DNA of 64,000 bases, from assembly GCF_004551525.1 (NCBI RefSeq), contig NZ_SATR01000030.1:1-64000 (forward strand), read 5' to 3'. This stretch comes from Vibrio ouci (lineage in GTDB: Bacteria; Pseudomonadota; Gammaproteobacteria; Enterobacterales; Vibrionaceae). The notes beneath the pieces are model-generated. The model ran no database searches. It saw nothing but the letters and a program-made list of their open reading frames with translations, and was not told where the DNA came from. A program made the position numbers and the translations under genes. This document shows positions 1-8,790 of the stretch, piece after piece (positions within the stretch are counted from its first letter, which is position 1; every line of letters starts with the position of its first letter).

Positions 1-1260
1 GTCGTTATCACTGTCTAGCGCATAAACAGGAAGATGCACTTCGAGGTTGTCTTGACCCTGTACGCTATGGTCAAGCTCTTGCAACAAGGTAACGGAGTAG
101 TTACCAAGGCTCGATTGGTCTAACGTGATACTCAATACATCAACTTGGTTGGTGACACCGTTTTCTGTCACTGTGATATAACCGCGGTATACGCCATCCG
201 AGCTCTCTTCTAAGATCACTCGCTGCCCACCGGAGAAGATGCCCTCTCCAGCCGCTCGACCATTAAATTCAGCGACATCAATCTTCAGTGCTGTAACGGA
301 ATCACTGCCTGTTTCAAAGGTGATGGTGCCGCTCGCACTTGTCTGCGTTGAGCCGACACCCGAGCCATCACCCAAACCTGCTTCATAGACGTTAGCTTCG
401 GTAATTTGCGTGATCACCGGATCGTTACCATCAGTAATGGTCAGATCTACCTGACTGGTTAAGCTATCGCCATCGTTATCCGTCACGGTCACCACAATGG
501 TGTGCTTCACTTGGTCACTTGAAGAGTGATCAACATTACTGTTTGGAATAAATGAGAGCGTGCCTTCTGGTGTGATAACCACTTTACCATCGGTCACTGG
601 GTACTCGGTTTTGCCTTGCTCTAAGGTGTATTCATCACCATCAAAAGTAAATGACGTCACTTGACCTTGGTCTGCACCCGCTTGGGTAATAACGTTAATA
701 CTATTACTCTCAGCAGAATCACCAACTACCGGCTCGACAACACTTAAACTGCCATCGGCAACAATTTGGATATCATCGCCAACGTTGACGATTAGATCTG
801 AACGTGCCGACTGATCGTTGTCAGCATCGATAGCAAACACCGGCAGCGGAATAGAAACAATGTCCCCTTGAACAGCACTGCCTTGCTCAGCTTGGTCAAT
901 TTCTTCAAGTAGTTCAACTTGATAGCTTGCGCTGAAAGAGGTGTCTGTCGTTGCTACACCACCAATAGCGACTTTAAGTACGTCAACGCGAACGCCTTCT
1001 AGGGTGATATAACCTACATAGCTACCAGGTTGGCCTGCCACTGCTTCAAGAACAATAGTTTGACCTTGAGAAGTAATTGGTGAAGATTGCTGGGAGGTAT
1101 TGAACGCATCAACATCAATTTGCAACTCGGTAACCGTGTCACTACCAAGTTCGCCAGTCAAAGTACCCGAACTAACGATATCTGTTAGGCCAACTTTCGA
1201 GCCATCATCTAAGCCCGCTTCATAAACATCAGCGGCATCAATTGAGGTAAACTCAGGCGC
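1..1260 (-). repeat. Long tandem protein repeat of about 830 bp inside the adhesin gene
   Basis: Two units can be aligned by eye. One begins near 1255 (PEFTSIDAADVYEAGLDDGS) and the next near 425 (PVITQITEANVYEAGLGDGS). Both continue through similar VTEL/VTAL, GYIT, VDVL and LPVFAIDADND/LPVYALDSDND stretches. The period is about 277 residues. The second unit is cut by the window edge, so the copy number is unknown. Confidence 0.7.
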
Positions 1261-2265
1261 AGAACCATCATTAATCGATACTTGGGCATCAATAGGCGCT
1301 TCAATCGGGTTCCCACCCACGTCGGTACCTGTGATTTCAAACGAGACTGTAATTTGGTCATCAGAGAAGGCAACTTGACCACCTCCAACGGAAGGTACAT
1401 GGTCAATAGGCTGAGAGATGGTAGTAGTCAGTTCTATACTTACATCTTTGCCAACACTGGTAACATCGATATCAATACGAAGTACTTCTTCGCCGTTTAA
1501 TACACCGACAATTGCGTTATCTGCAGCATTGGTAAATGAAACCGCTTCACCGTTTGAAGTAATGTCCGAGTTTAGTTCATTGAGGAGAGAGGAAAGAGAA
1601 AGAGTGTCAGGGACAAATGAACTAGGGTCGAGAGCCAAACCACCCGCAAATATAGTCGCAGAGCTTGTTGTTGAAACTGGATAGGTAGAGTCGGATAAGT
1701 CACCTTCGGTTAACTGAGCAGTTAAGCTCTCCCCGCCATCAGCAAGAATTAACGGCGCTATATCGTCATCTCGAATAATGGTGTCATCGTCATTGGCAAA
1801 GCCCGACGTTTCAAAGAACGTGCTTGCGAGCACCTCAGCACCATTATAGTCAATAGTAACAAAACCCGCGTTTGCAGAGCCTACGCCTCCACCAGCGGCA
1901 GTTGCTTCAAGTAATTCAGTTGGGTCGGCACCTTCTAAAATAGCTTGTTGAATTGCAGCTAAATCTTCAGCACCAAAGGACGCAGAATCGAGTTGCGGGA
2001 TGTCGAAGCTCACCTCAGCTGCGATTGGTGTATTCCCCCAAACATTCGGCTCTTGTTCACATGCGACACAGTTTTCCCCAAACTGAAAGTCAGAGTGTGC
2101 AGTTTCAATCACGAGAGTCGAGCGATTAGATGTAATAACAATTTCGCCAGCGTTTATCTGATCACCAACGTTCAACTTATGCGCTTTACCATCTGGGTTA
2201 ACCCCAATAACATCCCCGAAAACTTCTTTTACAATCGCAGCTTGGCGTACAACTTCCACGTCCAT
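1..2265 (-). CDS. Giant LapA/BapA-type adhesin, N-terminal part (3' end outside window)
   Basis: The frame is open from ATG 2265 to the window edge (755 codons, no stop), with an AGGAGA ribosome site just upstream. Residues 1-125 look like the retention module of LapA-family type I-secreted adhesins, which lodges the protein in the outer-membrane TolC-like pore. TAAG at residues 122-125 matches the di-alanine site cut by LapG-type periplasmic proteases. After it come Asp/Thr/Val-rich Ig-like/cadherin-like repeats with motifs such as VYEAGL. The C-terminal RTX secretion signal and the transporter genes must lie to the left. The role inferred from the family is cell-surface attachment and biofilm. 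Confident in class, not in ligand. Confidence 0.85.
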   Translation of the reverse strand, partial: MDVEVVRQAAIVKEVFGDVIGVNPDGKAHKLNVGDQINAGEIVITSNRSTLVIETAHSDFQFGENCVACEQEPNVWGNTPIAAEVSFDIPQLDSASFGAEDLAAIQQAILEGADPTELLEATAAGGGVGSANAGFVTIDYNGAEVLASTFFETSGFANDDDTIIRDDDIAPLILADGGESLTAQLTEGDLSDSTYPVSTTSSATIFAGGLALDPSSFVPDTLSLSSLLNELNSDITSNGEAVSFTNAADNAIVGVLNGEEVLRIDIDVTSVGKDVSIELTTTISQPIDHVPSVGGGQVAFSDDQITVSFEITGTDVGGNPIEAPIDAQVSINDGSAPEFTSIDAADVYEAGLDDGSKVGLTDIVSSGTLTGELGSDTVTELQIDVDAFNTSQQSSPITSQGQTIVLEAVAGQPGSYVGYITLEGVRVDVLKVAIGGVATTDTSFSASYQVELLEEIDQAEQGSAVQGDIVSIPLPVFAIDADNDQSARSDLIVNVGDDIQIVADGSLSVVEPVVGDSAESNSINVITQAGADQGQVTSFTFDGDEYTLEQGKTEYPVTDGKVVITPEGTLSFIPNSNVDHSSSDQVKHTIVVTVTDNDGDSLTSQVDLTITDGNDPVITQITEANVYEAGLGDGSGVGSTQTSASGTITFETGSDSVTALKIDVAEFNGRAAGEGIFSGGQRVILEESSDGVYRGYITVTENGVTNQVDVLSITLDQSSLGNYSVTLLQELDHSVQGQDNLEVHLPVYALDSDND

Positions 2266-2543
2266 AAGGTCTCCTCAAACACTTAGAACCTTTAAACTGA
2301 TTTATTTTTTATAAATTTTGTAACCAAGAGTAACACAATAAAGCACATACTTCTTATTTTTCAGTCAATTACACCAATTATGCACTCAGTATCAGTTAAT
2401 TATAAGTATAGGTAATATAAGGAGATTTTTGAAATATTTAGTGATCTGCACATACATGCTGATGAAAAATGTGTAGCTTGTTTCAAAAGTGAGAATGCAA
2501 ATAAGAAGTGAAACAGAGTGAATATAATTGAGCTACGGAAGAC

Positions 2544-2629
2544 AAAAAAAACGGGCATACATGCCCGATTGATATGTCAACTAACATAAAGCCTGAAATG
2601 CGCAGTCCATTACGCTGAGAACCATTACG
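2544..2629 (-). ncRNA. Candidate small RNA with its own promoter and terminator
   Basis: On the minus strand a sigma-70-like promoter is visible: TTGCAA at 2658-2663, a 16-bp spacer, then TATACT at 2636-2641. About 60 bases further on is an intrinsic terminator: CGGGCAT/ATGCCCG at 2552-2567 followed by eight T residues. The predicted transcript is about 85 nt and starts near 2629. The terminator could instead end the mRNA of the upstream small secreted protein (stop at 2722). The only reading frame here (2483-2671) runs through the terminator and is not credible. Confidence 0.4.
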
Positions 2630-2721
2630 ACAAAAAGTATATCGCACTATAAATAATTTGCAACATTTCATACCAATTAATTAAATAATTAGCCGACATT
2701 TCTATTGAGGAAGTGGGTTGG

Positions 2722-3036
2722 TTATGGCTCGTAGTTCGGATTCATAAGTTGATAGCGATACTCTTGATCTGCTTTAGATTCAACGACCATTTGCAGTAAA
2801 AATAGTCCTGTATTGCTTAAACCACATTTGACACCACATGGCTCAGAGTAATCTAAATCGAGTTCGCTGGTATGCTCTGCATCCATTGATAGTTTAGAAT
2901 TCGGGCTAAGTGGATCTTCTAACGCTGGAACATCATCCGGCTGGGGAAGTGAGTATAAGAAAAGATCTTCCGATGCAACGGTCACTTTACTTACCGCTGT
3001 TAAGCTCAATAAGACTAAAGAAAGTTTTCGCCACAT
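2722..3036 (-). CDS. Small predicted secreted protein, unknown function
   Basis: This encodes 104 residues. The N-terminus has an apparent signal peptide (a hydrophobic stretch LSLVLLSLTAV followed by VTVASED, likely cut after VAS). The mature part is acidic, with two close cysteines in EPCGVKCGL that could form a disulfide. I do not recognise a family. It lies downstream of aroG on the same strand, but a terminator between them makes a separate transcript likely. Confidence 0.6.
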   Translation of the reverse strand: MWRKLSLVLLSLTAVSKVTVASEDLFLYSLPQPDDVPALEDPLSPNSKLSMDAEHTSELDLDYSEPCGVKCGLSNTGLFLLQMVVESKADQEYRYQLMNPNYEP

Positions 3037-3099
3037 AACACCACCCCAAATAACAACAACCCGCAGATTATATAGTCACACACTGCTGGTACAACAAAA

Positions 3100-3119
3100 A
3101 AAGCTCCCGAAGGAGCTTT
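3100..3119 (-). terminator. Intrinsic terminator downstream of aroG
   Basis: The stem is AAAGCTCC/GGAGCTTT with a CGAA tetraloop. On the minus strand it is followed by a run of T residues. It sits 36 bp after the aroG stop codon. Confidence 0.85.
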
Positions 3120-3154
3120 TAATTTTTATAACTAGGATTTATTTAACAGCGCAA

Positions 3155-4210
3155 TTATTTGTTGTTACGACGCTCAGCAACTGCATCAGCTAGCTGGCGA
3201 AGTACTTTCTCTGTGTCGTCCCAACCGATACATGCATCAGTGATAGATTGACCGTAAGTAAGCTTTTCACCTTCAACTAAATCTTGGCGACCTTCAACAA
3301 GGTGCGATTCAATCATGACACCGAAGATCGAATCTTCACCACCTGCAACTTGACCCGCTACATCTTCAGCAACAACCATCTGACGCTGGTACTGTTTAGA
3401 ACTATTCGCGTGGCTAAAGTCGATCATCACCTTTTGTGGTAGGCCAGATGCTTCAAGTTCTTGCTTGATGGCACCCACATGGTCTGCACTGTAGTTAGGC
3501 TCTTTACCACCACGAAGAATGATATGACAATCTGGGTTACCTGCTGTTTCAATGATTGCAGAGTGACCGTACTTAGTTACCGACAAGAAGTGGTGTGAAG
3601 CACTTGCAGAGCGAATCGCGTCAGATGCAATCTTGATGTTGCCATCTGTACCATTTTTAAACCCTACTGGGCACGAAATACCCGATGCTAGTTCACGGTG
3701 TACTTGCGATTCAGTCGTACGCGCACCAATCGCACCCCAGCTGATCAGATCTGCTACGTACTGAGGCGTGATCATATCAAGGAATTCGCTTGCCGTTGGC
3801 ATGCCCATATCTGTCAGATCTAGCAGTAGCTTACGACCCATGCGCAGACCGTCGTTAATCTTAAACGTATCGTTTAGGTACGGGTCATTGATCAGACCCT
3901 TCCAACCAACTGTTGTACGTGGCTTTTCAAAGTAAACACGCATCACAACTTCAAGGCGGTCACCTAGCTCATCACGAAGAACTTTCAGGCGCTTACCGTA
4001 TTCGATCGCAGCTTCTGGATCATGGATAGAACATGGACCAATGATAACTAGCAGGCGGTCATCATCACCCTTTAAAATATTTGAGATCGCTTCTCTTGAA
4101 CGAAATGTTGTTGAAGAAGCCGATTCAGTTGCTGGAAACTTCTCTAAAACCGCAACTGGTGGTAATAATTCTTTTGATTTATTAATTCGTACATCATCAG
4201 TTTGAAACAT
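3155..4210 (-). CDS. aroG: 3-deoxy-7-phosphoheptulonate (DAHP) synthase, AroG type
   Basis: This is the first enzyme of the shikimate pathway, condensing phosphoenolpyruvate and erythrose 4-phosphate in the cytoplasm. At 351 residues it is full length for a type I enzyme. IGPCSIHD contains the metal-binding Cys60, KPRTTVGWKG (96-105) is the substrate loop, and GARTTESQVHRE is conserved. The overall sequence resembles E. coli AroG more than AroF or AroH, including the N-terminal DVRINKSKELLPP segment. That suggests phenylalanine feedback, though I infer the effector only from this resemblance. The upstream region (4211-4330) is AT-rich with no clear TyrR box. Confidence 0.93.
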   Translation of the reverse strand: MFQTDDVRINKSKELLPPVAVLEKFPATESASSTTFRSREAISNILKGDDDRLLVIIGPCSIHDPEAAIEYGKRLKVLRDELGDRLEVVMRVYFEKPRTTVGWKGLINDPYLNDTFKINDGLRMGRKLLLDLTDMGMPTASEFLDMITPQYVADLISWGAIGARTTESQVHRELASGISCPVGFKNGTDGNIKIASDAIRSASASHHFLSVTKYGHSAIIETAGNPDCHIILRGGKEPNYSADHVGAIKQELEASGLPQKVMIDFSHANSSKQYQRQMVVAEDVAGQVAGGEDSIFGVMIESHLVEGRQDLVEGEKLTYGQSITDACIGWDDTEKVLRQLADAVAERRNNK

Positions 4211-4519
4211 CGCTTACTTCTTCCTATTTCTCTCGACTTGAACGCTACACCGAAATGAGGTGGTGAAAAAACGCTCATGCTTTATTGTTCCTGTTCTGTG
4301 TAACTTATCTAGCAAAAACTTAGCTTGCAAGCACTATTTTGAACAAAAGGCAATATTTTCTATATTTTTACGATTTACACAAAGTGTAAAAAATAAATTA
4401 CAACCATAAAATTGATCGATCCCTTGGAGGATTTACGTACATTAGCTAGCACACAAGATGCAATATCTTGCTGATATTGCTAAGGTAAGCGTATAAATAG
4501 AATCAATATAAGAATAGGC
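4211..4519. promoter_or_regulatory. Divergent aroG / amino acid ABC promoter region with a perfect inverted repeat
   Basis: This AT-rich 309-bp gap separates the divergent aroG and importer operon. At 4460-4480 is a perfect inverted repeat, GCAATATC-ttgct-GATATTGC, ending 39 bp before the ATPase start. It could be a repressor operator or a leader hairpin. I see no gene here. Confidence 0.5.
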
Positions 4520-5236
4520 ATGAACGCCATAGAGTTTAATAATGTCGACAAATGGTATGGCACATTTCAAGCGCTAAAAGGGATTAACCTTAGTGTCTCG
4601 AAGGGCGAGATACTGGTTGTCTGTGGTCCATCAGGGTCTGGAAAGTCCACTTTAATCCGTACTGTTAATGGACTAGAGTCTATCTCTAACGGCAACATTT
4701 CCGTGCTTGGCAGTAGCGAACTTGCTCCGAAAGCAGGCAAAGTGGGGATGGTTTTTCAACACTTTAATTTGTTCCCGCACCTCACTGTTATCGAGAACTT
4801 AACTCTCGCACCAATTCGCACTCTCGGCTTATCTAAGGCGGAAGCAACGGAGCGTGCGATGCATTTCCTTAGCCGCGTGAACATCGAAGAGCAGGCCAAC
4901 AAATACCCGATACAATTATCAGGGGGTCAGCAGCAACGAGTCGCCATTGCGCGTTCTCTCTGTATGCAGCCAGAAATTTTACTGTTCGATGAGCCGACCT
5001 CTGCCTTGGATCCAGAAACCATTCAAGAAGTCTTAGATGTTATGGTTGATTTGGCTAATGACGGCATCACTATGATGTGTGTTACTCACGAAATGGGATT
5101 TGCACGCAAAGTGGCCGATAGAGTCATCTTTATGGATCAAGGAGAGATCCTCGAAATCAACTCGCCACAACAATTGTTCTCTAACCCGAGTCATCCAAGA
5201 ACTCAGCAGTTCCTGCAACAAATTTTGAGCCATTAA
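4520..5236 (+). CDS. Polar amino acid ABC transporter, ATP-binding protein
   Basis: This 238-residue GlnQ/HisP-type ATPase powers amino acid import. Walker A GPSGSGKST is at 36-44, the ABC signature LSGGQQQR at 133-140, Walker B LLFDEPT at 154-160, a D-loop SALD follows, and the switch histidine is in VTHE. It is the first gene of a four-gene operon with a permease 3 bp downstream, then a binding protein and a second permease. The substrate class (glutamine/glutamate/polar amino acids) follows from the family; the exact substrate is not visible. Confidence 0.9.
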   Translation: MNAIEFNNVDKWYGTFQALKGINLSVSKGEILVVCGPSGSGKSTLIRTVNGLESISNGNISVLGSSELAPKAGKVGMVFQHFNLFPHLTVIENLTLAPIRTLGLSKAEATERAMHFLSRVNIEEQANKYPIQLSGGQQQRVAIARSLCMQPEILLFDEPTSALDPETIQEVLDVMVDLANDGITMMCVTHEMGFARKVADRVIFMDQGEILEINSPQQLFSNPSHPRTQQFLQQILSH

Positions 5237-5239
5237 TGC

Positions 5240-6034
5240 ATGATGAACGTATTTAAGCCTGTTTTATCTGCGCTACTGCAAATCGCCCTTTTAGCGATAG
5301 GCATTGTGTGGCTGTTAGATTCCGGTGCAAGGAGCATGGGCTACCAGTGGCAATGGGAACGCGTACCAGATTACATCCTATTTTTTGAAGATGGTGAGTG
5401 GTGGCCGGCTGAACTGTTAGATGGTCTTGTTGTGACGATTAAGATCTCAGCTTTAAGCCTGTGCTTTACGCTATTGATTGGCCTAACAACCGCCGCGCTC
5501 AAACTATCTGATTCATGGGTGGGTAGAGGTATCGCGAACGTCTACGTGGAGCTAATTCGCAACACCCCACTGCTAGTGCAAATTTATCTGCTCTATTTCG
5601 TATTTGGTCCGGTGATTGGTCTTGACCGCTTTTCGACCGCTGTATTAGCTCTTTCTCTTTTCCAAGGCGCGTACACCGCTGAGATATTCCGTGGTGGCTT
5701 AAATAGCATTCCTAAAGGGCAATTTGAGGCAGCGAAGTCACTTGGACTCAACCCGTTTTATACTTTCTATGACGTTATTCTCCCGCAGCTGTTGCAGCGA
5801 ACTTTACCGCCGCTCACCAACGAAGTGGTCTCACTTATCAAAAACTCTTCAATAGTGAGTGTGATGGCCATTTTTGATTTAACAACTGAGGGACGTAACA
5901 TCGTCTCAGAAACCGCAATGCCTTTTGAAATTTGGTTCACTGTGGCCGCTATCTATCTTTCTCTGACGCTGATGTTGTCAGGACTTTCTGCTTGGATGGA
6001 ACATAAACTTGGCGCTAGTTGGCGCTCACAATAA
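5240..6034 (+). CDS. Polar amino acid ABC transporter permease 1 (HisM/GlnP family)
   Basis: This 264-residue inner-membrane protein has several hydrophobic segments and the permease EAA-type loop around AAKSLGLNPFYTFYDVILPQ, which docks on the ATPase. The HisM-type motif IELIRNTPLLVQIY also appears, as VELIRNTPLLVQ. It starts 3 bp after the ATPase stop. ATG 5243 is an equally possible start. It should form a heterodimer with the second permease of this operon. Confidence 0.88.
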   Translation: MMNVFKPVLSALLQIALLAIGIVWLLDSGARSMGYQWQWERVPDYILFFEDGEWWPAELLDGLVVTIKISALSLCFTLLIGLTTAALKLSDSWVGRGIANVYVELIRNTPLLVQIYLLYFVFGPVIGLDRFSTAVLALSLFQGAYTAEIFRGGLNSIPKGQFEAAKSLGLNPFYTFYDVILPQLLQRTLPPLTNEVVSLIKNSSIVSVMAIFDLTTEGRNIVSETAMPFEIWFTVAAIYLSLTLMLSGLSAWMEHKLGASWRSQ

Positions 6035-6045
6035 AGGAAATAACT

Positions 6046-6885
6046 ATGCAAAACTTAGGAAGAGCTTTGTTAAAGGGTAAAGGTTTTAAAGCCGCTATTA
6101 CCGCATTACTAGGCTTGGCGATCAGCTTACCGAGCATCGCCTCTGAAACCCCTAACCTCGATAAAATTAATGATCGTGGAACATTGAGAGTTGGAATGTC
6201 GACCTTCGTCCCTTGGGCGATGAGAGACAAGCAAGGTGACTTAATCGGCTTTGAAATTGATGTAGCTAAGAGACTGGCTCAAGATTCCGGCTGGAAAGTA
6301 GAGTTTGTTCCAACCGCATGGGATGGCATCATTCCAGCACTATTGGCGCAAAAATTTGATGTTATCATCGGCGGAATGAGCATTACCCCAGAACGTGCTA
6401 AGAGCGTGCTATTTACTTCTCCATATTCTCATTCTGGTGTGCAGGTTGCTGCCAACAAAGAGCTGGCAGAGGGTTTCTCTGAGTTTAGTGACTTTGACTC
6501 GCGTCGCGTAAAAATTGCTGCTCGCCGAGGTGCTCATACTGTTCAAGTGGCTCGTGAAACTTTCCCGAAAGCAAAAATTCTTCAATTTGACGACGATGCT
6601 CAAGCTTTCCAAGAAGTGCTAAATGGCAACGCTCATGCGGTTATCGCCTCTAGCCCTAAGCCAGAACATGAAACAGTGAAAAACAGCGATAAACTGTTTA
6701 TTCCTTTCACTGAACGACTATCTAAAGGTAACGAAGCGTTTGCAGTACGCTTAGGCGAAGCTGACAAAGAAGCCTTCTTCAACGCTTGGATCCAAGCCCG
6801 TACCGACGATGGCTGGTTGAAAGAGCGCTACGAATACTGGTTCTCTACCCTTGATTGGCAAAATCAAATCGCCTCTGGTCAATAA
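6046..6885 (+). CDS. Amino acid ABC transporter periplasmic binding protein (family 3)
   Basis: I chose ATG 6046 because AAAGGA lies 7 bp upstream; an in-frame TTG at 6019 would overlap the permease gene. It encodes 279 residues with a signal peptide ending near SLPSIAS (about residue 33). The family-3 solute-binding signature is GFEIDVAKRLAQDSG, and the two-lobe substrate-binding architecture runs to the end. It captures the amino acid in the periplasm and delivers it to the two permeases. A strong stem-loop follows the stop codon. Confidence 0.9.
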   Translation: MQNLGRALLKGKGFKAAITALLGLAISLPSIASETPNLDKINDRGTLRVGMSTFVPWAMRDKQGDLIGFEIDVAKRLAQDSGWKVEFVPTAWDGIIPALLAQKFDVIIGGMSITPERAKSVLFTSPYSHSGVQVAANKELAEGFSEFSDFDSRRVKIAARRGAHTVQVARETFPKAKILQFDDDAQAFQEVLNGNAHAVIASSPKPEHETVKNSDKLFIPFTERLSKGNEAFAVRLGEADKEAFFNAWIQARTDDGWLKERYEYWFSTLDWQNQIASGQ

Positions 6886-6893
6886 TTGCGGCC

Positions 6894-6919
6894 GCCCTAC
6901 CCAGTAAAATGGGTAGGGC
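6894..6919 (+). other. Intergenic stem-loop after the binding-protein gene
   Basis: A perfect 10-bp stem GCCCTACCCA/TGGGTAGGGC with loop GTAAAA lies just after the binding-protein stop. No U-tract follows, so it is probably not a full terminator. Such hairpins often protect the upstream mRNA and lower expression of downstream transporter genes. Confidence 0.75.
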
Positions 6920-6956
6920 CATGCTGCTAAGAAATCACGCTAGGAAATCACTCAAC

Positions 6957-7868
6957 GTGTCAAAAGCTAAATTACTCCCGCACCCAACGTCAAATGAATC
7001 CAAACGCACACTCAATAAACTCGATGTGGTGCTCATTCTGATTCTATTGGCCGTAGGGTATTGGCTCTATGGCCGCTCTGCTGTGGGAGTGAACTACAAC
7101 TGGCGCTGGCAAGAGGCACTGACATTAATTTTTACGCCTCGCTCTGATGGCTCACTGCCATATTTTATCCAGGGGCTGATTTCGACACTGCGCATCAGCG
7201 TTTGGGGGATGTTACTCGCGTTAAGCTTGGGGACTGCGCTTGGTGTTGCAAGGCAATCGAGCATCGCCATTTTGCGCCTTCCAGCCAATGCATTCATCCA
7301 GCTCATTCGCAATATACCGCCGTTGGTATTTGTATTTATTTTCTATTTTTTCATTTCCAATCAGCTCATCCCTCTGCTTGGTCTCAACGATTTACTGCGC
7401 AATCACAATGGTGAAATTAACGGTATTCAAGGCGTTCTGTTTGGTCCAGCTAACTTGTGGGAAAACCTACTTTCAGGGATCTTATGTGTCGGGTTACTTT
7501 CTTCTGCCTATGTTGCAGAAGTGGTACGCTCTGGTTTAACGAGCATCCCGAAAGGCCAGTGGGAAGCGGCAGACTCGTTAGGTTTATCCGCTTGGGTGAA
7601 ATACCGTTATGTCATTGCCCCTCAAGTATTGGCGGCAATCACTCCCGCTCTTGCAGGACAAGCGATATCACTAATAAAAGACACCTCAATTGTGTCGCTG
7701 ATTTCGATTCAAGAAATGACATTCGTTGGCACTGAAATGGCAAACTCGTCTGGGTTGATTTTTGAAATTTGGCTCATCGTCGGGCTCGCATATCTAATCT
7801 TGTGCCTAATACTCTCTTTTATCTTTAAACGCATTGAAAAACGTAGCCTTAAGCACCTGCAGCGATAA
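6957..7868 (+). CDS. Polar amino acid ABC transporter permease 2
   Basis: This encodes about 303 residues of the HisM/GlnP family with an N-terminal membrane segment (VVLILILLAVGYWLYG) and a periplasmic loop carrying NYNWRWQEAL. The permease core follows, with QLIRNIPPLVFVFIFYF and the EAA loop AADSLGLSAWVKYRYVIAPQ. I chose GTG 6957, which has AGGAA 10 bp upstream. ATG 6921 lies at the edge of the hairpin without a good ribosome site, and TTG 6855 would overlap the binding-protein gene. It is the last gene of the operon and converges on cyoE. Confidence 0.85.
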   Translation: MSKAKLLPHPTSNESKRTLNKLDVVLILILLAVGYWLYGRSAVGVNYNWRWQEALTLIFTPRSDGSLPYFIQGLISTLRISVWGMLLALSLGTALGVARQSSIAILRLPANAFIQLIRNIPPLVFVFIFYFFISNQLIPLLGLNDLLRNHNGEINGIQGVLFGPANLWENLLSGILCVGLLSSAYVAEVVRSGLTSIPKGQWEAADSLGLSAWVKYRYVIAPQVLAAITPALAGQAISLIKDTSIVSLISIQEMTFVGTEMANSSGLIFEIWLIVGLAYLILCLILSFIFKRIEKRSLKHLQR

Positions 7869-7893
7869 GATGCTTAAGCTGGTAAGCCGCTGG

Positions 7894-8790
7894 CTACATA
7901 ATGTAGTGATCGATCAACAAAGCCACAAAAAGCAGCATCAAATGGTAGATGGAGAAGACAAATGTCTTAATTGCTCGACTCTCGTCATTGGTGTACTTCA
8001 ATTTCCATGCATGCCAGACAAACAACGAACACAGTGCCGTCGATGAAGTAAGATAGAAGATCCCAGTCATACCGACCAAAGCGGGTAACAGGCATATTAG
8101 GTACAACAGAATCGTATAAAGCAAGATAGACGTTTTGGTGTACTCCACGCCATGTGTTACTGGCAGCATCGGAATATCGGCTTTGGCGTAATCATCTTTA
8201 CGGTGAATCGCCAACGCCCAAAAATGTGGTGGCGTCCAAATGAAAATTATCATCACCAGTAACCAAGCATGAGCATGCAGCTCACCCGTCACGGCAGTCC
8301 AACCCAATAACGGCGGCATTGCCCCAGCAATCCCCGCTATGACAATATTTTGCGGCGTTGCTCGCTTCAAATAAAGTGTGTAGACCACAGCATAGCCGAG
8401 TAAACTTGCGAACGTGAGCCAAGCGGTTAAAGCGTTAACCCCCGCATATAGGACAGCAAATCCAACCACCCCGATTGCCAACGCAAAGCCAAACACATGG
8501 CTTGATTTGATCTCACCGGAAGGCAATGGACGCTTGTAAGTACGCGCCATAATCGCATCGATTCTTTGGTCAATCAGGTGATTGAACGCAGCCGCTGAAC
8601 CTGCCATCAAACCAATCCCTAACAAGCCAAGAACAGTACCTTGAATCGGCAGTGCTCCCGGAACCGCTAAACACATACCAACCAGTGCGGTAAGCAACAT
8701 CAAGGCGACCACTTTCGGCTTCGTCAGTGACAAATAGCTTCGCCATAAGGCTTTATGGGGGATAGAAGTAACACTTATCGATTTGCTCAT
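7894..8790 (-). CDS. cyoE: Protoheme IX farnesyltransferase (heme O synthase)
   Basis: This is a 298-residue UbiA-family integral membrane prenyltransferase that farnesylates heme B to heme O. The first Asp-rich motif is in NHLIDQRIDAIMARTYKRPL and the second in DDYAKADIPMLPVTHG. Its start overlaps the ctaA stop (ATGA, 8787-8790), so the two are translationally coupled and act in sequence to make heme A for CoxA. In other genera this gene is also called ctaB. Confidence 0.93.
   Translation of the reverse strand: MSKSISVTSIPHKALWRSYLSLTKPKVVALMLLTALVGMCLAVPGALPIQGTVLGLLGIGLMAGSAAAFNHLIDQRIDAIMARTYKRPLPSGEIKSSHVFGFALAIGVVGFAVLYAGVNALTAWLTFASLLGYAVVYTLYLKRATPQNIVIAGIAGAMPPLLGWTAVTGELHAHAWLLVMIIFIWTPPHFWALAIHRKDDYAKADIPMLPVTHGVEYTKTSILLYTILLYLICLLPALVGMTGIFYLTSSTALCSLFVWHAWKLKYTNDESRAIKTFVFSIYHLMLLFVALLIDHYIM

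Noticed and set aside
1209..2286. Several open frames on the plus strand opposite the adhesin
   Set aside because: They mirror the repeat-rich coding frame on the other strand and lack ribosome sites and recognisable features.
2483..2671. 62-codon frame on the minus strand
   Set aside because: It runs through a strong terminator, has no good ribosome site and an atypical composition; the region fits a small RNA better.
4228..4281. Short Phe-containing leader peptide (MSVFSPPHFG...) before aroG
   Set aside because: No clear attenuator hairpins or Phe run, and the frame runs into aroG out of phase, so attenuation is not supported.
6888..6895. GCGGCCGC octamer, a rare cutter site that could hint at cloning vector
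   Set aside because: The flanking sequence is continuous operon DNA with a natural hairpin and no vector sequence.
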